A stretch of DNA of 64,000 nt. Origin: Hyphomicrobiales bacterium. GTDB lineage: Bacteria > Pseudomonadota > Alphaproteobacteria > Rhizobiales > Devosiaceae. The notes below the pieces were generated by a model. That model worked only from the letters and a program-made list of their open reading frames with translations. It was not told the origin of the DNA and did no database searches. The first letter of the stretch is position 1; the number at the start of each line of letters is the position of its first letter. Below, piece after piece: positions 9,208 through 18,264 of this stretch. Where the stretch lies: positions 46,510-110,509 of the forward strand of contig UCAU01000004.1 of assembly GCA_900470445.1 (NCBI GenBank). The letters are read 5' to 3'. The translations under genes and the position numbers were made by a program.

Positions 9208-10401
9208 TTAGCTGCGCGGCTGCAGTATGGCCAGCACCAGGGTCAGCGCGGACAGAACCGCGGCCAGGGTGAGCGGGCCGGCAACCGACAGGCCATCCAC
9301 GATATAGCCGCCGACCACCGCGCCCACGGCGATGGCGACCTGGAAGCAGACCACCATGAGGCTGCCGGATGCCTCAAGGGCATCCAATGCGGCACGCGAC
9401 AGATTGGTCTGCAACACGATGGGCGCCGTGCCGAAGGCAAAGCCCCAGAGGGCTACGAAGCCGAAAGCGGCACCGGTATGGCTGCCCCACAGCACCAGAG
9501 CGAGGGCGGCAATGCCCAGCGTCGTGCCGGTCGTGGCCAAAGCCGCGCGGATATTGGTATCGGCCATGCGGCCGCCGGCAATATTGCCGATGACGCTGGC
9601 AACGCCATAGCCGAGCAGGGCCCAGGCGACGGCGCTGGCAGGCAATTGGGTGACCTGTTCGAGGAAGGGGCGTACATAGACAAAGCCGGCAAAATGGCCG
9701 GTGACCAGCAGCAGCACGGCGAGCATGCCGAGCTGAATGCCGCGGCGGCCCATCAGGCGGAATACGTCGCCAAGCCGGGTGCCTTCGCCGGCGGGCAGGC
9801 TGGGCAGGCTGACCAATTGCAGCAGCATGGCAATGGCGGCCGCGCCGGCCGTTGCGGCCATGGCGGTGCGCCAGCCGATCCAGTCGCTGAGCAGGGCGCC
9901 GATGGATGGGGCAGCGATGGTAGCCAGCGACACTCCGACAAAGATGATGGACATGCCCCGGCCCAGCGAATTGACGCCGACCAGCCGGGCGACGACCGCA
10001 GCCGACAGCGACCAGAAGCCGCTCAGCGCAATGCCCAGCCCGGCGCGACCGAGCAGCAGCAGCCAGAAATCGGTGGCCATAGCGGCCAGGATATTGGAGG
10101 CGATGGCTAGGGCACTCAGCCCGACCAGCACCGTCTTGCGGTTGAGCTTGCCGATGGCGGAATTGGCAAACAGTGCCGCGACGGCGCCGACGCTAGCTGT
10201 GGCGGTGACGACTTGGCCGGCGGTGCCTTCGCTGATGCCCAGGTCGGCAGCCATCGGGGTCAAGAGGCCCGCTGGCAGGAATTCGGCGGAGACCAGCGCA
10301 AAGGTCGCGGCGGCCATGGAAACTACGGCCAGCCAGGTGCTGGTGCTCCAGCGGCTTGGCGCGGAGGCGACGCCGTCCAGAGGGATGCTTGTGTCAGTCA
10401 T
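9208..10401 (-). CDS. MFS transporter (DHA1/sugar- or nucleoside-efflux type)
   Basis: A 397-residue, 12-segment major facilitator protein. The first membrane helix (FALVSAEFLPAGLLTPMAADLG) and the motif after helix 2 fit the AraJ/NepI/YdhP efflux group; the substrate is unknown. It lies 59 bases downstream of the AraC-type gene on the same strand. The ribosome site GGAGA is buried in a small hairpin TCTCCA-ATTC-TGGAGA (10409-10424) just before the ATG, which may limit translation. Confidence 0.85.
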   Translation of the reverse strand: MTDTSIPLDGVASAPSRWSTSTWLAVVSMAAATFALVSAEFLPAGLLTPMAADLGISEGTAGQVVTATASVGAVAALFANSAIGKLNRKTVLVGLSALAIASNILAAMATDFWLLLLGRAGLGIALSGFWSLSAAVVARLVGVNSLGRGMSIIFVGVSLATIAAPSIGALLSDWIGWRTAMAATAGAAAIAMLLQLVSLPSLPAGEGTRLGDVFRLMGRRGIQLGMLAVLLLVTGHFAGFVYVRPFLEQVTQLPASAVAWALLGYGVASVIGNIAGGRMADTNIRAALATTGTTLGIAALALVLWGSHTGAAFGFVALWGFAFGTAPIVLQTNLSRAALDALEASGSLMVVCFQVAIAVGAVVGGYIVDGLSVAGPLTLAAVLSALTLVLAILQPRS

Positions 10402-10460
10402 AGAAGAGTCTCCAGAATTGGAGAAACTTCATAGACGAGGCCGGTCGGACGATATGTGTC

Positions 10461-11450
10461 CTAAAATCCGAATTCCATGTCCGTTTGTCTGGAAAGCTCT
10501 CGCCGGACCGCGCCAGGCGAAGCGCCGGTGGTGCGTTTGAAGGCGCGGGCAAACGAAGCTTCCGATTCATAGCCCAGGCGGATGGCCACTTCGGCAACGG
10601 TCAGGCCGCCCTGGCCCAGCCATTCCTGGCCCAGTTGCATGCGCCAGCGCGTCAGGTAATGGGCCGCGCCTTCGCCCACCAATGCACTGAAGCGTTCGGC
10701 AAATACGGAACGGGACTGCCCGGCGACAGCGGCCAGGCTTTCCACCGTCCAGCCGCGGCCCGGGTCGCGATGCATGGCGGCCAGTGCCCGGCCGACATGG
10801 ATATCGCGGATGGCGGCGAGCCAGCCGGTGGTGGAGGAACTGGTGCAATCGACCCAGCAGCGGATCAGCCTTGCGGTGAGCAGATCCGCCATGCGCGACA
10901 GAATGGTGGCGCCGCCCATGCGCGGCTGGCCGGCTTCGGCCGTCATGGCCGCGAGCAAGGGCGCGACCAGTGGATCCTTGGCGGCGACGTCGCAGCCGCG
11001 AATGACGGTGGGCATCAAATTGAGCAGCGGATGGATCGCACGAGCGCCCAGCGCCATCGAGCCACAAAACAGCGTGCTGGTTTCCCCGGTCCCCTCATGC
11101 AGCACTTCGCAGACATTGCCGCCAAAGGTCTTGACCTGGCAGGTCTTGATCGAGGTGCAGGGCACGTCGGGCGCGCTGGCGAGGCGATGTGCGATGCCTT
11201 GGGGCAAAAGCACGAGATCGCCATCGCGCAATTCCTGCCAACCATGCTCCTCGGTATGCAGCCAGCACGGGCCTTTGCTGACGAAATGGAAGCGCAGCAG
11301 GGGCTGTTCGGAAAAGGTGATGCCCCAGGGATGGCGCAATTCGCAGCGGCCATAATTGACTCCGCTCAAACGAAAATCCTGCAGGACTTCGCTCAAGGCG
11401 TCCATGGGAACGCTGGGAGACAGACTTGGTGCGGACGGATGATCAAGCAT
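10461..11450 (-). CDS. AraC-family transcriptional regulator with cupin sensor
   Basis: A 329-residue regulator. The N-terminal half (about 30-200) is an AraC_binding/cupin type domain (LRHPWGITFSEQPLLRFHFVSKG... LPQGIAHRLA), and the C-terminal third has two helix-turn-helix units ending in the family signature VAIRLGYESEASFARAFKRTTGASPGAVRREL. This 'cupin_6' architecture is often found beside MFS exporters. It is encoded between two MFS genes on the same strand and most likely controls the downstream exporter. The effector is unknown. Confidence 0.88.
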   Translation of the reverse strand: MLDHPSAPSLSPSVPMDALSEVLQDFRLSGVNYGRCELRHPWGITFSEQPLLRFHFVSKGPCWLHTEEHGWQELRDGDLVLLPQGIAHRLASAPDVPCTSIKTCQVKTFGGNVCEVLHEGTGETSTLFCGSMALGARAIHPLLNLMPTVIRGCDVAAKDPLVAPLLAAMTAEAGQPRMGGATILSRMADLLTARLIRCWVDCTSSSTTGWLAAIRDIHVGRALAAMHRDPGRGWTVESLAAVAGQSRSVFAERFSALVGEGAAHYLTRWRMQLGQEWLGQGGLTVAEVAIRLGYESEASFARAFKRTTGASPGAVRRELSRQTDMEFGF

Positions 11451-11529
11451 GGGGACAGATTAGGCATTGATCGTCCCGCGGGGCAAGGGGTGGATTTCGG
11501 ATGCTGGTATGCGTTGGCGCTTTGCGGAC

Positions 11530-12744
11530 CTATTCGGCAGCTTGCGGGTGGGCGCCCGGGCAATCGGCATCGCCCGCCAAGGTTTTCTGCCCCAGCAGGA
11601 TGGTGGCAAAGGCCAGCACGGCGGCGATGACCGAGACCCAGAAGCCGTTGGCGGGGCCGTAGGTGTCGACCACCCAGCCGGTGAGGAAGGCGCCCAGCGC
11701 CATGCCGATGCCGATGCCGGTGACCACCCAGGTAATGCCCTCGGTGAGGATGGCCGCAGGAACGCGGCGCTCGACCAGCCCGAAAGCGGTGATGAAAGTC
11801 GGCGAGATGGCCACGCCGCTGGCAAAGATCGCCAAGGCCAGGAGCGGCACGGACTGCACGAAGAGCAATGGCACCGCGGTGATGGCCAGTACGGAGAGCG
11901 CGATAGCCAATTGCCGTTCCAGCGGCATTTTGAGATTGAGCGCGCCGATGATCAGCCCGACGACAAAGGAGCCGACGGCATAGACACCGATGACGAGGCT
12001 CGCCGCGCCGGGCTGACCCCAGGCCTCGGTGATGGCAACGACGCTGACTTCGGCGGTGGCGAAGATGGCCCCGACGAAGATCAGGGCCAGGGTGATGATC
12101 TGCACCGGCCGCTGCCAGATGGCGGAGGCGCCGGAGGTTTCGGCGCTGCTGCGCGTTTTGGGCTGGGTGGAGCGCTGCACGATGAAGGCGAAGCCGCCCA
12201 GAGCCAGCAACAGCGTGCTGACCACGAGCCCCGCTTCGGGGAATAGGGCGACGCTGAGGCCCACCGAGAGCGAGGCGCCGGCAATATAGACCAATTCGTC
12301 GGCGGCGGATTCAAAGGCAAAGGCGGTGTTCAGTTCGGGCCGGTCACGGAACAATTCGCTCCAGCGGGCGCGCAGCATGGCGGGAAAGCTGGGCATGACC
12401 GAAGCGCCAAGCGCTGCGGCAAACAACGTCCAGGCCGGCCAGCCCCGATTGGCAGCGAAGATCAGCACGGCAAAGGCGATGATGGCAATGACCGTGGTGG
12501 GCGCCAGCACCCGGGCTTGACCAAGCCGATCGACCACGCGCGAAATCTGCGGCGCGAGCAGGGCATTGGTCAGCGCATAAGTCGCCGAGACGGCGCCGGC
12601 GAGCCAGTATTCGCCATGGGTTTGGGACAGCATGGCGACAATGCCGATGGGTGCCATGGCGATGGGCATGCGGGCAAAAAATCCGGCGCTGGCGAATGCC
12701 TTGGCCCCGGGGGCTTTGAATATCTCTGCATAGGGGTTCGACAT
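11530..12744 (-). CDS. MFS transporter controlled by the divergent TetR regulator
   Basis: A 404-residue polytopic MFS protein with about 12 hydrophobic segments and a cytoplasmic loop after helix 6 (QRSTQPKTRSSAETSG). It resembles uncharacterised proteobacterial MFS efflux proteins. A good ribosome site (GAGGA) precedes the ATG at 12744. It is transcribed divergently from a TetR gene with three operator-like palindromes between them, so drug or metabolite efflux under TetR repression is the likely role. Confidence 0.85.
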   Translation of the reverse strand: MSNPYAEIFKAPGAKAFASAGFFARMPIAMAPIGIVAMLSQTHGEYWLAGAVSATYALTNALLAPQISRVVDRLGQARVLAPTTVIAIIAFAVLIFAANRGWPAWTLFAAALGASVMPSFPAMLRARWSELFRDRPELNTAFAFESAADELVYIAGASLSVGLSVALFPEAGLVVSTLLLALGGFAFIVQRSTQPKTRSSAETSGASAIWQRPVQIITLALIFVGAIFATAEVSVVAITEAWGQPGAASLVIGVYAVGSFVVGLIIGALNLKMPLERQLAIALSVLAITAVPLLFVQSVPLLALAIFASGVAISPTFITAFGLVERRVPAAILTEGITWVVTGIGIGMALGAFLTGWVVDTYGPANGFWVSVIAAVLAFATILLGQKTLAGDADCPGAHPQAAE

Positions 12745-12788
12745 TTGGGAACGTCCTCGACATTAATGAAATGCCACAGCAGGTTTCA

Positions 12789-12856
12789 CATACGTGGCGT
12801 ATGACAATTAGGTAATCGCATACGAAACGTATGTCAATTGACATTCGACGCGTATG
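12789..12856. promoter_or_regulatory. Three TetR-type operators in a divergent promoter
   Basis: CATACG-NNN-CGTATG occurs three times: 12789-12803 (perfect arms), 12819-12833 (perfect arms, spacer AAA) and 12842-12856 (one mismatch, CATTCG). Centres are 30 and 23 bp apart. The block fills the gap between the MFS and TetR genes. Confidence 0.85.
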
Positions 12857-12871
12857 TGAATAGGTATGGCT

Positions 12872-13462
12872 ATGACCCGCAGAACCCGCAGCGAGATGAT
12901 CGTCGAAACCCGCGCCAAGCTGATTGCCGCGGGCCGGCAAGCCTTTGCCACGCTGGGCTATGCCGAGGCCTCGATGGACGATTTCACCGCGGCGGCGGGG
13001 CTGACGCGCGGGGCGCTCTATCACCATTTTGGCGACAAGAAGGGGCTGTTCGAGGCCGTCGTGAACCAGATCGACGGGGAAATGAACGAACGGCTGAAAG
13101 AGCGTGCCGCCAAGGCGCCAAGCCGGTGGGAGAGCTTTGTCGAGGAGGGGATCGGCTATATCGAAATGGCGCTGGAGCCCGAGATCGGGCGCATCCTGCT
13201 GCGCGACGGCCCGGCCGTGCTGGGTGATCCCGCCTCCTGGCCCAGCGCCAATGGCTGCATCATGACCATGAAAGCCAGCCTTGATGCTCTGCTGGCAGAT
13301 GGCGTGATCCGCGACATCGACACCGAAGCCACCGCCCGCATGGTCACCGGCGCGTCATGCTATGCGGCGCAATGGATCGCCAATGCGGACGACCCGGTGG
13401 CGATTTCCAAACGCGCGACCGAAGCCTATCGCCAATTGATCGAGGGCCTATTGCGGCCCTGA
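12872..13462 (+). CDS. TetR-family transcriptional repressor
   Basis: About 196 residues. The N-terminal TetR helix-turn-helix is clear: TRAKLIAAGRQAFATLGYAEASMDDFTAAAGLTRGALYHHFGDKKGLFEAVV. The C-terminal ligand domain is of the common TetR_C type. I prefer the ATG at 12872 because AGG lies 7 bases upstream; the in-frame ATG at 12866 would have no usable site. It is divergent from the MFS exporter and probably represses both genes through the three palindromes. It converges with the cytochrome oxidase operon, with one base between stop codons. Confidence 0.9.
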   Translation: MTRRTRSEMIVETRAKLIAAGRQAFATLGYAEASMDDFTAAAGLTRGALYHHFGDKKGLFEAVVNQIDGEMNERLKERAAKAPSRWESFVEEGIGYIEMALEPEIGRILLRDGPAVLGDPASWPSANGCIMTMKASLDALLADGVIRDIDTEATARMVTGASCYAAQWIANADDPVAISKRATEAYRQLIEGLLRP

Positions 13463-13463
13463 G

Positions 13464-13823
13464 CTAGGTGCCGCCATTGAGGAACAGCACCCGCGTCAGC
13501 TGCGTGTAATTGGCCTCGAGCGCCATCAGTGCCACAAAGACCAGGATGAGCACCGGCGGCACCAGGATGGCGTAGCTCAGCGCCAGCCGCTCCCAGCGCA
13601 TATGCATGAAGATCGAGACGATCAGCCCCGCCTTGAGCAGCATCAGCGCCACGATCAGGCCCCAGCGCAACAGGCCCTGGAACTGCAATATGTCGACCAT
13701 GTAGGAGCCGACGCTGAGGATGAAGAGCCAGGTCCAGACCACCAGATAGAGCCGGATGGGATGCTGCTGGCTTTCATCATGGCTCGGCACGGGCGTTGTG
13801 GAAGCGGTCGCAGAATGACTCAT
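13464..13823 (-). CDS. Cytochrome c oxidase subunit IV-type protein (last gene of cox operon)
   Basis: A 119-residue membrane protein with three predicted segments (LYLVVWTWLFILSVGSYMV, LRWGLIVALMLLKAGLIVSIFMHM, and a C-terminal one), with the MLLKAGLIVSIFMHMRWE signature of the CyoD/CtaF (COX4_pro) family. It is an accessory, non-catalytic subunit that stabilises the oxidase. The start is the ATG at 13823. It lies 5 bases after the second subunit III gene and closes the operon. Confidence 0.88.
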   Translation of the reverse strand: MSHSATASTTPVPSHDESQQHPIRLYLVVWTWLFILSVGSYMVDILQFQGLLRWGLIVALMLLKAGLIVSIFMHMRWERLALSYAILVPPVLILVFVALMALEANYTQLTRVLFLNGGT

Positions 13824-13828
13824 CTCAA

Positions 13829-14551
13829 TCACCACAGGTAAAAGAAGGCGAAAATGAAGACCCACACCAGATCGACGAAGTGCCAGTAAAGGCCCATGAT
13901 TTCGACGATCTCATAGCGGCCCTTGCGGGCGGTGAAGAAGCCGGGGCGGCCGGTGTCGAAGTCGCCGCGCCAGACTTTTCTGGCGACGATCAGCAGGAAA
14001 ATGACGCCGATGGTCACATGGGTGCCGTGAAAGCCGGTGATCATGAAGAAGATGGCGCCGAATTGCTGGGCGCCGAACGGGTTCTCCCACGGGCGCACGC
14101 CCTCGGAGATCAGCTTGCTCCATTCAAAGGCCTGCATGCCCACGAACATGGCCCCGAACAGAGCCGTCAGCAGCATGAGCAGGGCGGTTTTCTTGCGATC
14201 GCGGCGATAGCCGTAATTGACCGCCATGGCCATGGTGCCGCTCGAGGTGATCAGCACAAAGGTCATGATGGCAATGAGCAGCAGCGGCATGTGATGGCCG
14301 GCAATTTCCAGCGAAAAGACCTCGCTGGCATTGGGCCAGGTCACGGTCGTCGACAGGCGCGCCGTCATATAGGACAGCAGGAAACAGCCGAAGATGAAGG
14401 TGTCGCTGAGCAGGAACACCCACATCATCACCTTGCCCCAGGAGGCGGTCTTGAACGAACGCTGGTCGGAGGACCAGTCGGCGGCGATGCCGCGCCAGCC
14501 GGGCAGGCGCGTCGGGGGCTCGTGGGACGGCGTCACTGCAGGATCGCTCAT
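13829..14551 (-). CDS. coxP: Cytochrome c oxidase subunit III (second, CoxP-like)
   Basis: A 240-residue COX3-family protein with five hydrophobic segments. Family signatures include the SDTFIFGCFLLSYM helix, FEWSKLI in the middle and the FHGTHVTIGVIFLL and LYWHFVDLVWVFIFAFFYLW helices near the C-terminus. The ATG at 14551 follows AAGGAGG, and its start overlaps the stop of the preceding subunit III gene by 4 bases. The symbol follows the coxMNOP operon of Bradyrhizobium by analogy. Confidence 0.85.
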   Translation of the reverse strand: MSDPAVTPSHEPPTRLPGWRGIAADWSSDQRSFKTASWGKVMMWVFLLSDTFIFGCFLLSYMTARLSTTVTWPNASEVFSLEIAGHHMPLLLIAIMTFVLITSSGTMAMAVNYGYRRDRKKTALLMLLTALFGAMFVGMQAFEWSKLISEGVRPWENPFGAQQFGAIFFMITGFHGTHVTIGVIFLLIVARKVWRGDFDTGRPGFFTARKGRYEIVEIMGLYWHFVDLVWVFIFAFFYLW

Positions 14552-15267
14552 CGCATTCCTCCTTGGGACAGGATCTGGCCGCAAAAGGCCAGGAAGTCAC
14601 CGGCCGAACCGGACAGGACGCCGAGCAGCAGCGCCCAGATCAGCAACATGAACAGCCAATAGGTGGCGGAGAGTTCCACGCTCAGTTTGATCCGTTCGGC
14701 GCGCTCATTGCGGCGGATGCGCTCGAACGTGCCGGCGAGGGCAAACATGCCCCCGATTACATGCAGGCCATGCGCCGCCGTCATCAGATAGAAGAAGCTG
14801 TCGGCCGGCCCCGAATTGACGAAATTGCCTGTGGCAGCGAGCATGCGCCACGCGACGAACTGACCGACCAGGAACAGCAGCGCCAGCCCGATGGCGGCGA
14901 GCACACCGGTTCGCACCATGCCCCTGTCGCCACGATTGGCCGCCCGCAGCGTCCATTCCAGCGCCAGCCCGGTGCCGACGAGCGCCAACGTATTGGGCCA
15001 GACGATCCAGGGCAGCGGCATATCCCGCCAGTCCAGCCCCTCGGAGCGCAGCAGATAGCCGGTGATCAGCAGGGCAAAGAGCGAGCCGACGACGGCGAGA
15101 AATACCCCCAGCCCCACCTGCGCCGGCGCATAGGGAGCCGGATTGGGCGCCGCCACGCCGCCGGCCTGGTCGACCTGCAGCCAAGGTTTGACTGCCAGGC
15201 CCTGGCGCGACAGCCACCAACCGACGATCAGGGTGAGAATGGCGATGAAACCCAGAATGGCGCTCAT
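14548..15267 (-). CDS. coxO: Cytochrome c oxidase subunit III (first, CoxO-like)
   Basis: A 239-residue membrane protein, divergent COX3 family. The pair of helices DSFFYLMTAAHGLHVIGGMFALA and ATYWLFMLLIWALLLGVL corresponds to the last helices of subunit III. It overlaps the catalytic subunit I gene by 4 bases (ATGA) and the next gene by 4 bases, so translation is probably coupled. Two different subunit III proteins in one operon are characteristic of the coxMNOP type. Confidence 0.82.
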   Translation of the reverse strand: MSAILGFIAILTLIVGWWLSRQGLAVKPWLQVDQAGGVAAPNPAPYAPAQVGLGVFLAVVGSLFALLITGYLLRSEGLDWRDMPLPWIVWPNTLALVGTGLALEWTLRAANRGDRGMVRTGVLAAIGLALLFLVGQFVAWRMLAATGNFVNSGPADSFFYLMTAAHGLHVIGGMFALAGTFERIRRNERAERIKLSVELSATYWLFMLLIWALLLGVLSGSAGDFLAFCGQILSQGGMR

Positions 15268-17033
15268 GCCGGGTCTCCCTTGGTCACGCTGCCCGGCTCG
15301 TTCTGGGGGATGAAATCCTCCTTGGCGCCGGGCACGCTGTAGTCATAGGCCCAGCGATAGACGTTGGGCAGGTGCTCACCCCAATTGCCATGCGGTGGCG
15401 GGGTGGTGGGCGTCTGCCATTCCAGCGTCGTGGCGCGCCAGGGATTGGGGCCGGATGGCCGGCCGTGACGCAGGCTCCAGATCAGGTTGAACACGAAGAC
15501 CAACTGCGCGAAGCCGACGATGAAGGCCATGATCGAGATGAAGGCATTCAGGCTGTGCCCCGAATCCGGCATGATCATGATGCCTTCGGTCTCGAAATAG
15601 CGGCGCGGCAGCCCCATCAAACCCAGATAATGCATGGGGAAGAAGATCAGATAAGCGCCGAGGAACGTGACCCAGAAATGGAACTTGGCCATAGCGTCGC
15701 CCAGCATCCGGCCGGTGACCTTGGGGTACCAGTGATAGATGGCGCCAAAGATCACCAGGATCGGCGCCACCCCCATCACCATGTGAAAATGGGCGACCAC
15801 GAACATGGTGTCCGACAGCGGCACGTCCACCACCACATTGCCGAGGAACAGGCCCGACAGGCCGCCATTGACGAAGGTGACGATGAAGCCCAGGGCAAAC
15901 AGCATGGGCGGATTGAAATGGATGTCTCCCCGCCAAAGGGTCAGCACCCAATTGTAGACCTTGATGGCCGTCGGCACCGCAATGATCAGCGTGGTGGTGG
16001 CAAAGAAGAACCCGAAATAGGGGTTCATGCCGCTCACATACATATGGTGCGCCCACACCACGAAGCTGAGTACGCCAATGCCTACAATGGCCCAAACCAT
16101 CATACGATAGCCGAAGATATTGCGGCGGGCATGGGTGCTGATCAGGTCCGAGACGATGCCGAAAGCGGGCAGGGCGACGATATAGACTTCGGGGTGCCCG
16201 AAGAACCAGAACAGGTGCTGGAAGAGGATCGGGCTGCCCCCGCCATAGCTGAGCTGCTCACCCATTTCGACCAGGGTCGGCATGAAGAAACTGGTGCCCA
16301 GATATTTGTCGAACAGCATCATGACGGCGGCGACGAACAAAGCCGGAAAGGCCAGCAGCGCCATGACGGTGGCGACGAAAATGCCCCAGATCGTCAGCGG
16401 CAGCCGCATCAGCGTCATGCCGCGGGCCCGCGCCTGCAAGACCGTCACGGTGTAGTTCAGCCCGCCCATGGTGAAGCCGATGATGAAGATAATCAGCGAC
16501 ACCAGCATGAGCATGATGCCCCATTGCTGGCCCGGCGTATTGGAGAGGATCGCTTGCGGCGGATAAAGCGTCCAGCCCGCCCCGGTTGGCCCGCCCGGCA
16601 CGAAAAAGCTGATCACCAGCAGCATGACCGCGACGAAATAGAGCCAGAAGCTGAGCATATTGGCATAGGGGAGCACCATGTCCCGGGCGCCCACCATCAG
16701 CGGGATCAGGTAATTGCCGAAGCCGCCCAGGAACAGTGCCGTCAGCAGGTACACCACCATGATCATGCCGTGCATGGTGATGATCTGGTAATAGCGGTCG
16801 GCGTCGATGAATTCGACGAGGCCCGGAAAACCCAGTTGCAGGCGGATCAGCCAGGACAGCACCAGCGCGACAAAGCCGATGGCCAGCGCTGTCCCCGCAT
16901 ATTGCACGGCAATGACCTTGGCATCCTGGGAGAAGACGTATTTCGTCCACCAGCTATGGGCGTGGTAAAGTTCCATCTCCTCGAGTTCGGCGGGCGGTAC
17001 CGTGGCGCTCGCGTCATGGGGGATGTCGGCCAT
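15264..17033 (-). CDS. coxN: Cytochrome c oxidase subunit I (haem-copper catalytic subunit)
   Basis: The 589-residue catalytic core reduces O2 at the haem-CuB centre and pumps protons. Visible ligands are His88 (TMHG, low-spin haem), the CuB His280-Tyr284 cross-link motif in WFFGHPEVY with the D-channel Glu282, the CuB pair His329-His330, and the haem pair in VVAHFHMVMG. Glu282 in HPEVY marks an A1-type oxidase. The N-terminus is about 40 residues longer than in minimal forms. The ATG at 17033 is preceded by GAGGAGG. It is the second gene of the operon. Confidence 0.95.
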   Translation of the reverse strand: MADIPHDASATVPPAELEEMELYHAHSWWTKYVFSQDAKVIAVQYAGTALAIGFVALVLSWLIRLQLGFPGLVEFIDADRYYQIITMHGMIMVVYLLTALFLGGFGNYLIPLMVGARDMVLPYANMLSFWLYFVAVMLLVISFFVPGGPTGAGWTLYPPQAILSNTPGQQWGIMLMLVSLIIFIIGFTMGGLNYTVTVLQARARGMTLMRLPLTIWGIFVATVMALLAFPALFVAAVMMLFDKYLGTSFFMPTLVEMGEQLSYGGGSPILFQHLFWFFGHPEVYIVALPAFGIVSDLISTHARRNIFGYRMMVWAIVGIGVLSFVVWAHHMYVSGMNPYFGFFFATTTLIIAVPTAIKVYNWVLTLWRGDIHFNPPMLFALGFIVTFVNGGLSGLFLGNVVVDVPLSDTMFVVAHFHMVMGVAPILVIFGAIYHWYPKVTGRMLGDAMAKFHFWVTFLGAYLIFFPMHYLGLMGLPRRYFETEGIMIMPDSGHSLNAFISIMAFIVGFAQLVFVFNLIWSLRHGRPSGPNPWRATTLEWQTPTTPPPHGNWGEHLPNVYRWAYDYSVPGAKEDFIPQNEPGSVTKGDPA

Positions 17034-17104
17034 AAATTCCTCCTCAACTCTCCTCTTTGAAGTGCGGCCGTCTTATGCGGCCTGGCGCTTCAACACCCCC
17101 TGCT

Positions 17105-17896
17105 TCAGGAGGACAGGCTGGCAAATGTCGACTGCGACGTCAGCCATTCCTGGTATTCTTCGTCGGTGACCACGGTGACGGTGCCGCGCATATAGGAGTG
17201 CCCGACGCCGCACAGTTCAGCGCACAGAATTTCATAGGTGCCGGTCTTGGTGGGGGTGACCCAGAAATAGGTCACCGAGCCGGGGATCATGTCCATCTTG
17301 GCGCGGAATTCGGGCACGTAGAAATCGTGCAGCACATCGACCGAACGCAGCAGGAAGCGGACCGGCTTGTCGACCGGCAGGATGAGTTCACCCCCTTCGA
17401 TCAGCAGATCGTCCTGCCCCAGCGGGTCATTGGGGCTCACCCCCAGCGTGTTGTCGCCGCCGATCAGGCGATTGTCGGCGGCGCCCAGCTTGCCGTCGGC
17501 GCCGGGCAGGCGGAAGCTCCACAGCCATTGCTGGCCGATCACCTCGATGTCGGTGGCGGTATCGGGCACTTCGACATATTGCGCCCACACGAACAGGCCC
17601 GGCGTCAGCATGGCGATGACGCCACCGGCGGTGAGGGCGGTCAGCCAGCCTTCGAGCCGCTTGTTTTCGGGTTCGTAACTGGCCTTCCGGCCTTCCTGAT
17701 GGCGGAAGCGATAGAGGCAATAGGCGACGAACAGCACGACGGCGGCAAACACCGCGCCGGTAATGGCAAAGGTCAAAACCAAAGTGTTGTCGATATAGCC
17801 CCAGTTCGATGCCAGGGGGGAAAACCACCATGGGCTGAAGACATGGAACGCCACCGACGCGACGACGATAACCACCATAATGACGGCAACGATCAT
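17105..17896 (-). CDS. coxM: Cytochrome c oxidase subunit II (CuA subunit)
   Basis: A 263-residue protein with an N-terminal membrane segment, two further hydrophobic helices (residues about 36-62 and 88-104) and a periplasmic cupredoxin domain. The CuA ligands are His190, Cys225, Cys229, His233 and Met236 in CAELCGVGHSYM, with the aromatic electron-entry patch QQWLWSF at 122-128. The complete CuA site marks a cytochrome c rather than quinol oxidase; no fused cytochrome c domain is present. The first gene of the operon, with ribosome site GTGAGGG. Confidence 0.93.
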   Translation of the reverse strand: MIVAVIMVVIVVASVAFHVFSPWWFSPLASNWGYIDNTLVLTFAITGAVFAAVVLFVAYCLYRFRHQEGRKASYEPENKRLEGWLTALTAGGVIAMLTPGLFVWAQYVEVPDTATDIEVIGQQWLWSFRLPGADGKLGAADNRLIGGDNTLGVSPNDPLGQDDLLIEGGELILPVDKPVRFLLRSVDVLHDFYVPEFRAKMDMIPGSVTYFWVTPTKTGTYEILCAELCGVGHSYMRGTVTVVTDEEYQEWLTSQSTFASLSS

Positions 17897-18264
17897 GATC
17901 CCTCACCTTCCATCCGGCGGGAGAGATCGCGGTGCAACGGCCGGCAAGCATCCGCCGTGAACGAGCGGACCTGGACGGCCATGATTTCGCACTTTGGTCA
18001 TAGGCATGGCCACGCTCCTTGCATCACCCCCTCCGGTGACCTCAATGCAGGAACAGACACGACGCTAGACAGTGAGGAGCATCGATCGTTGCGGTGCGGC
18101 TCACTCGAGGGGAAGGCTGTCATTGACTTGAGAAAATGTCAACGTGCTGCCGCAGCACCCGATTTGGACTTTTCGGTACCATCATAGCTTATCCCGGCTG
18201 AACTAATGCGGCTCCCGAGCATTGCTCTAGTGGAGTGTTCCCCGCTCAACCGGAGGATGGCAGA
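17897..18264. promoter_or_regulatory. Divergent intergenic region between the cox operon and the DUF2934 gene
   Basis: 368 bases without a supported gene. Near its right end are two adjacent inverted repeats: TTGAC-N10-GTCAA (18123-18142) and GTGCTGC-C-GCAGCAC (18145-18159). They could be regulator sites for either flank; the regulator cannot be named. A weak stress-promoter-like TGAAC-N16-CATT lies about 50 bases before the DUF2934 gene. Confidence 0.4.

Noticed and set aside
15372..17060. A 562-codon open frame on the plus strand opposite the subunit I gene
   Set aside because: It is antisense to a well-supported gene with all haem and copper ligands; its His/Gln/Asp-rich translation is typical of GC-rich complement frames.
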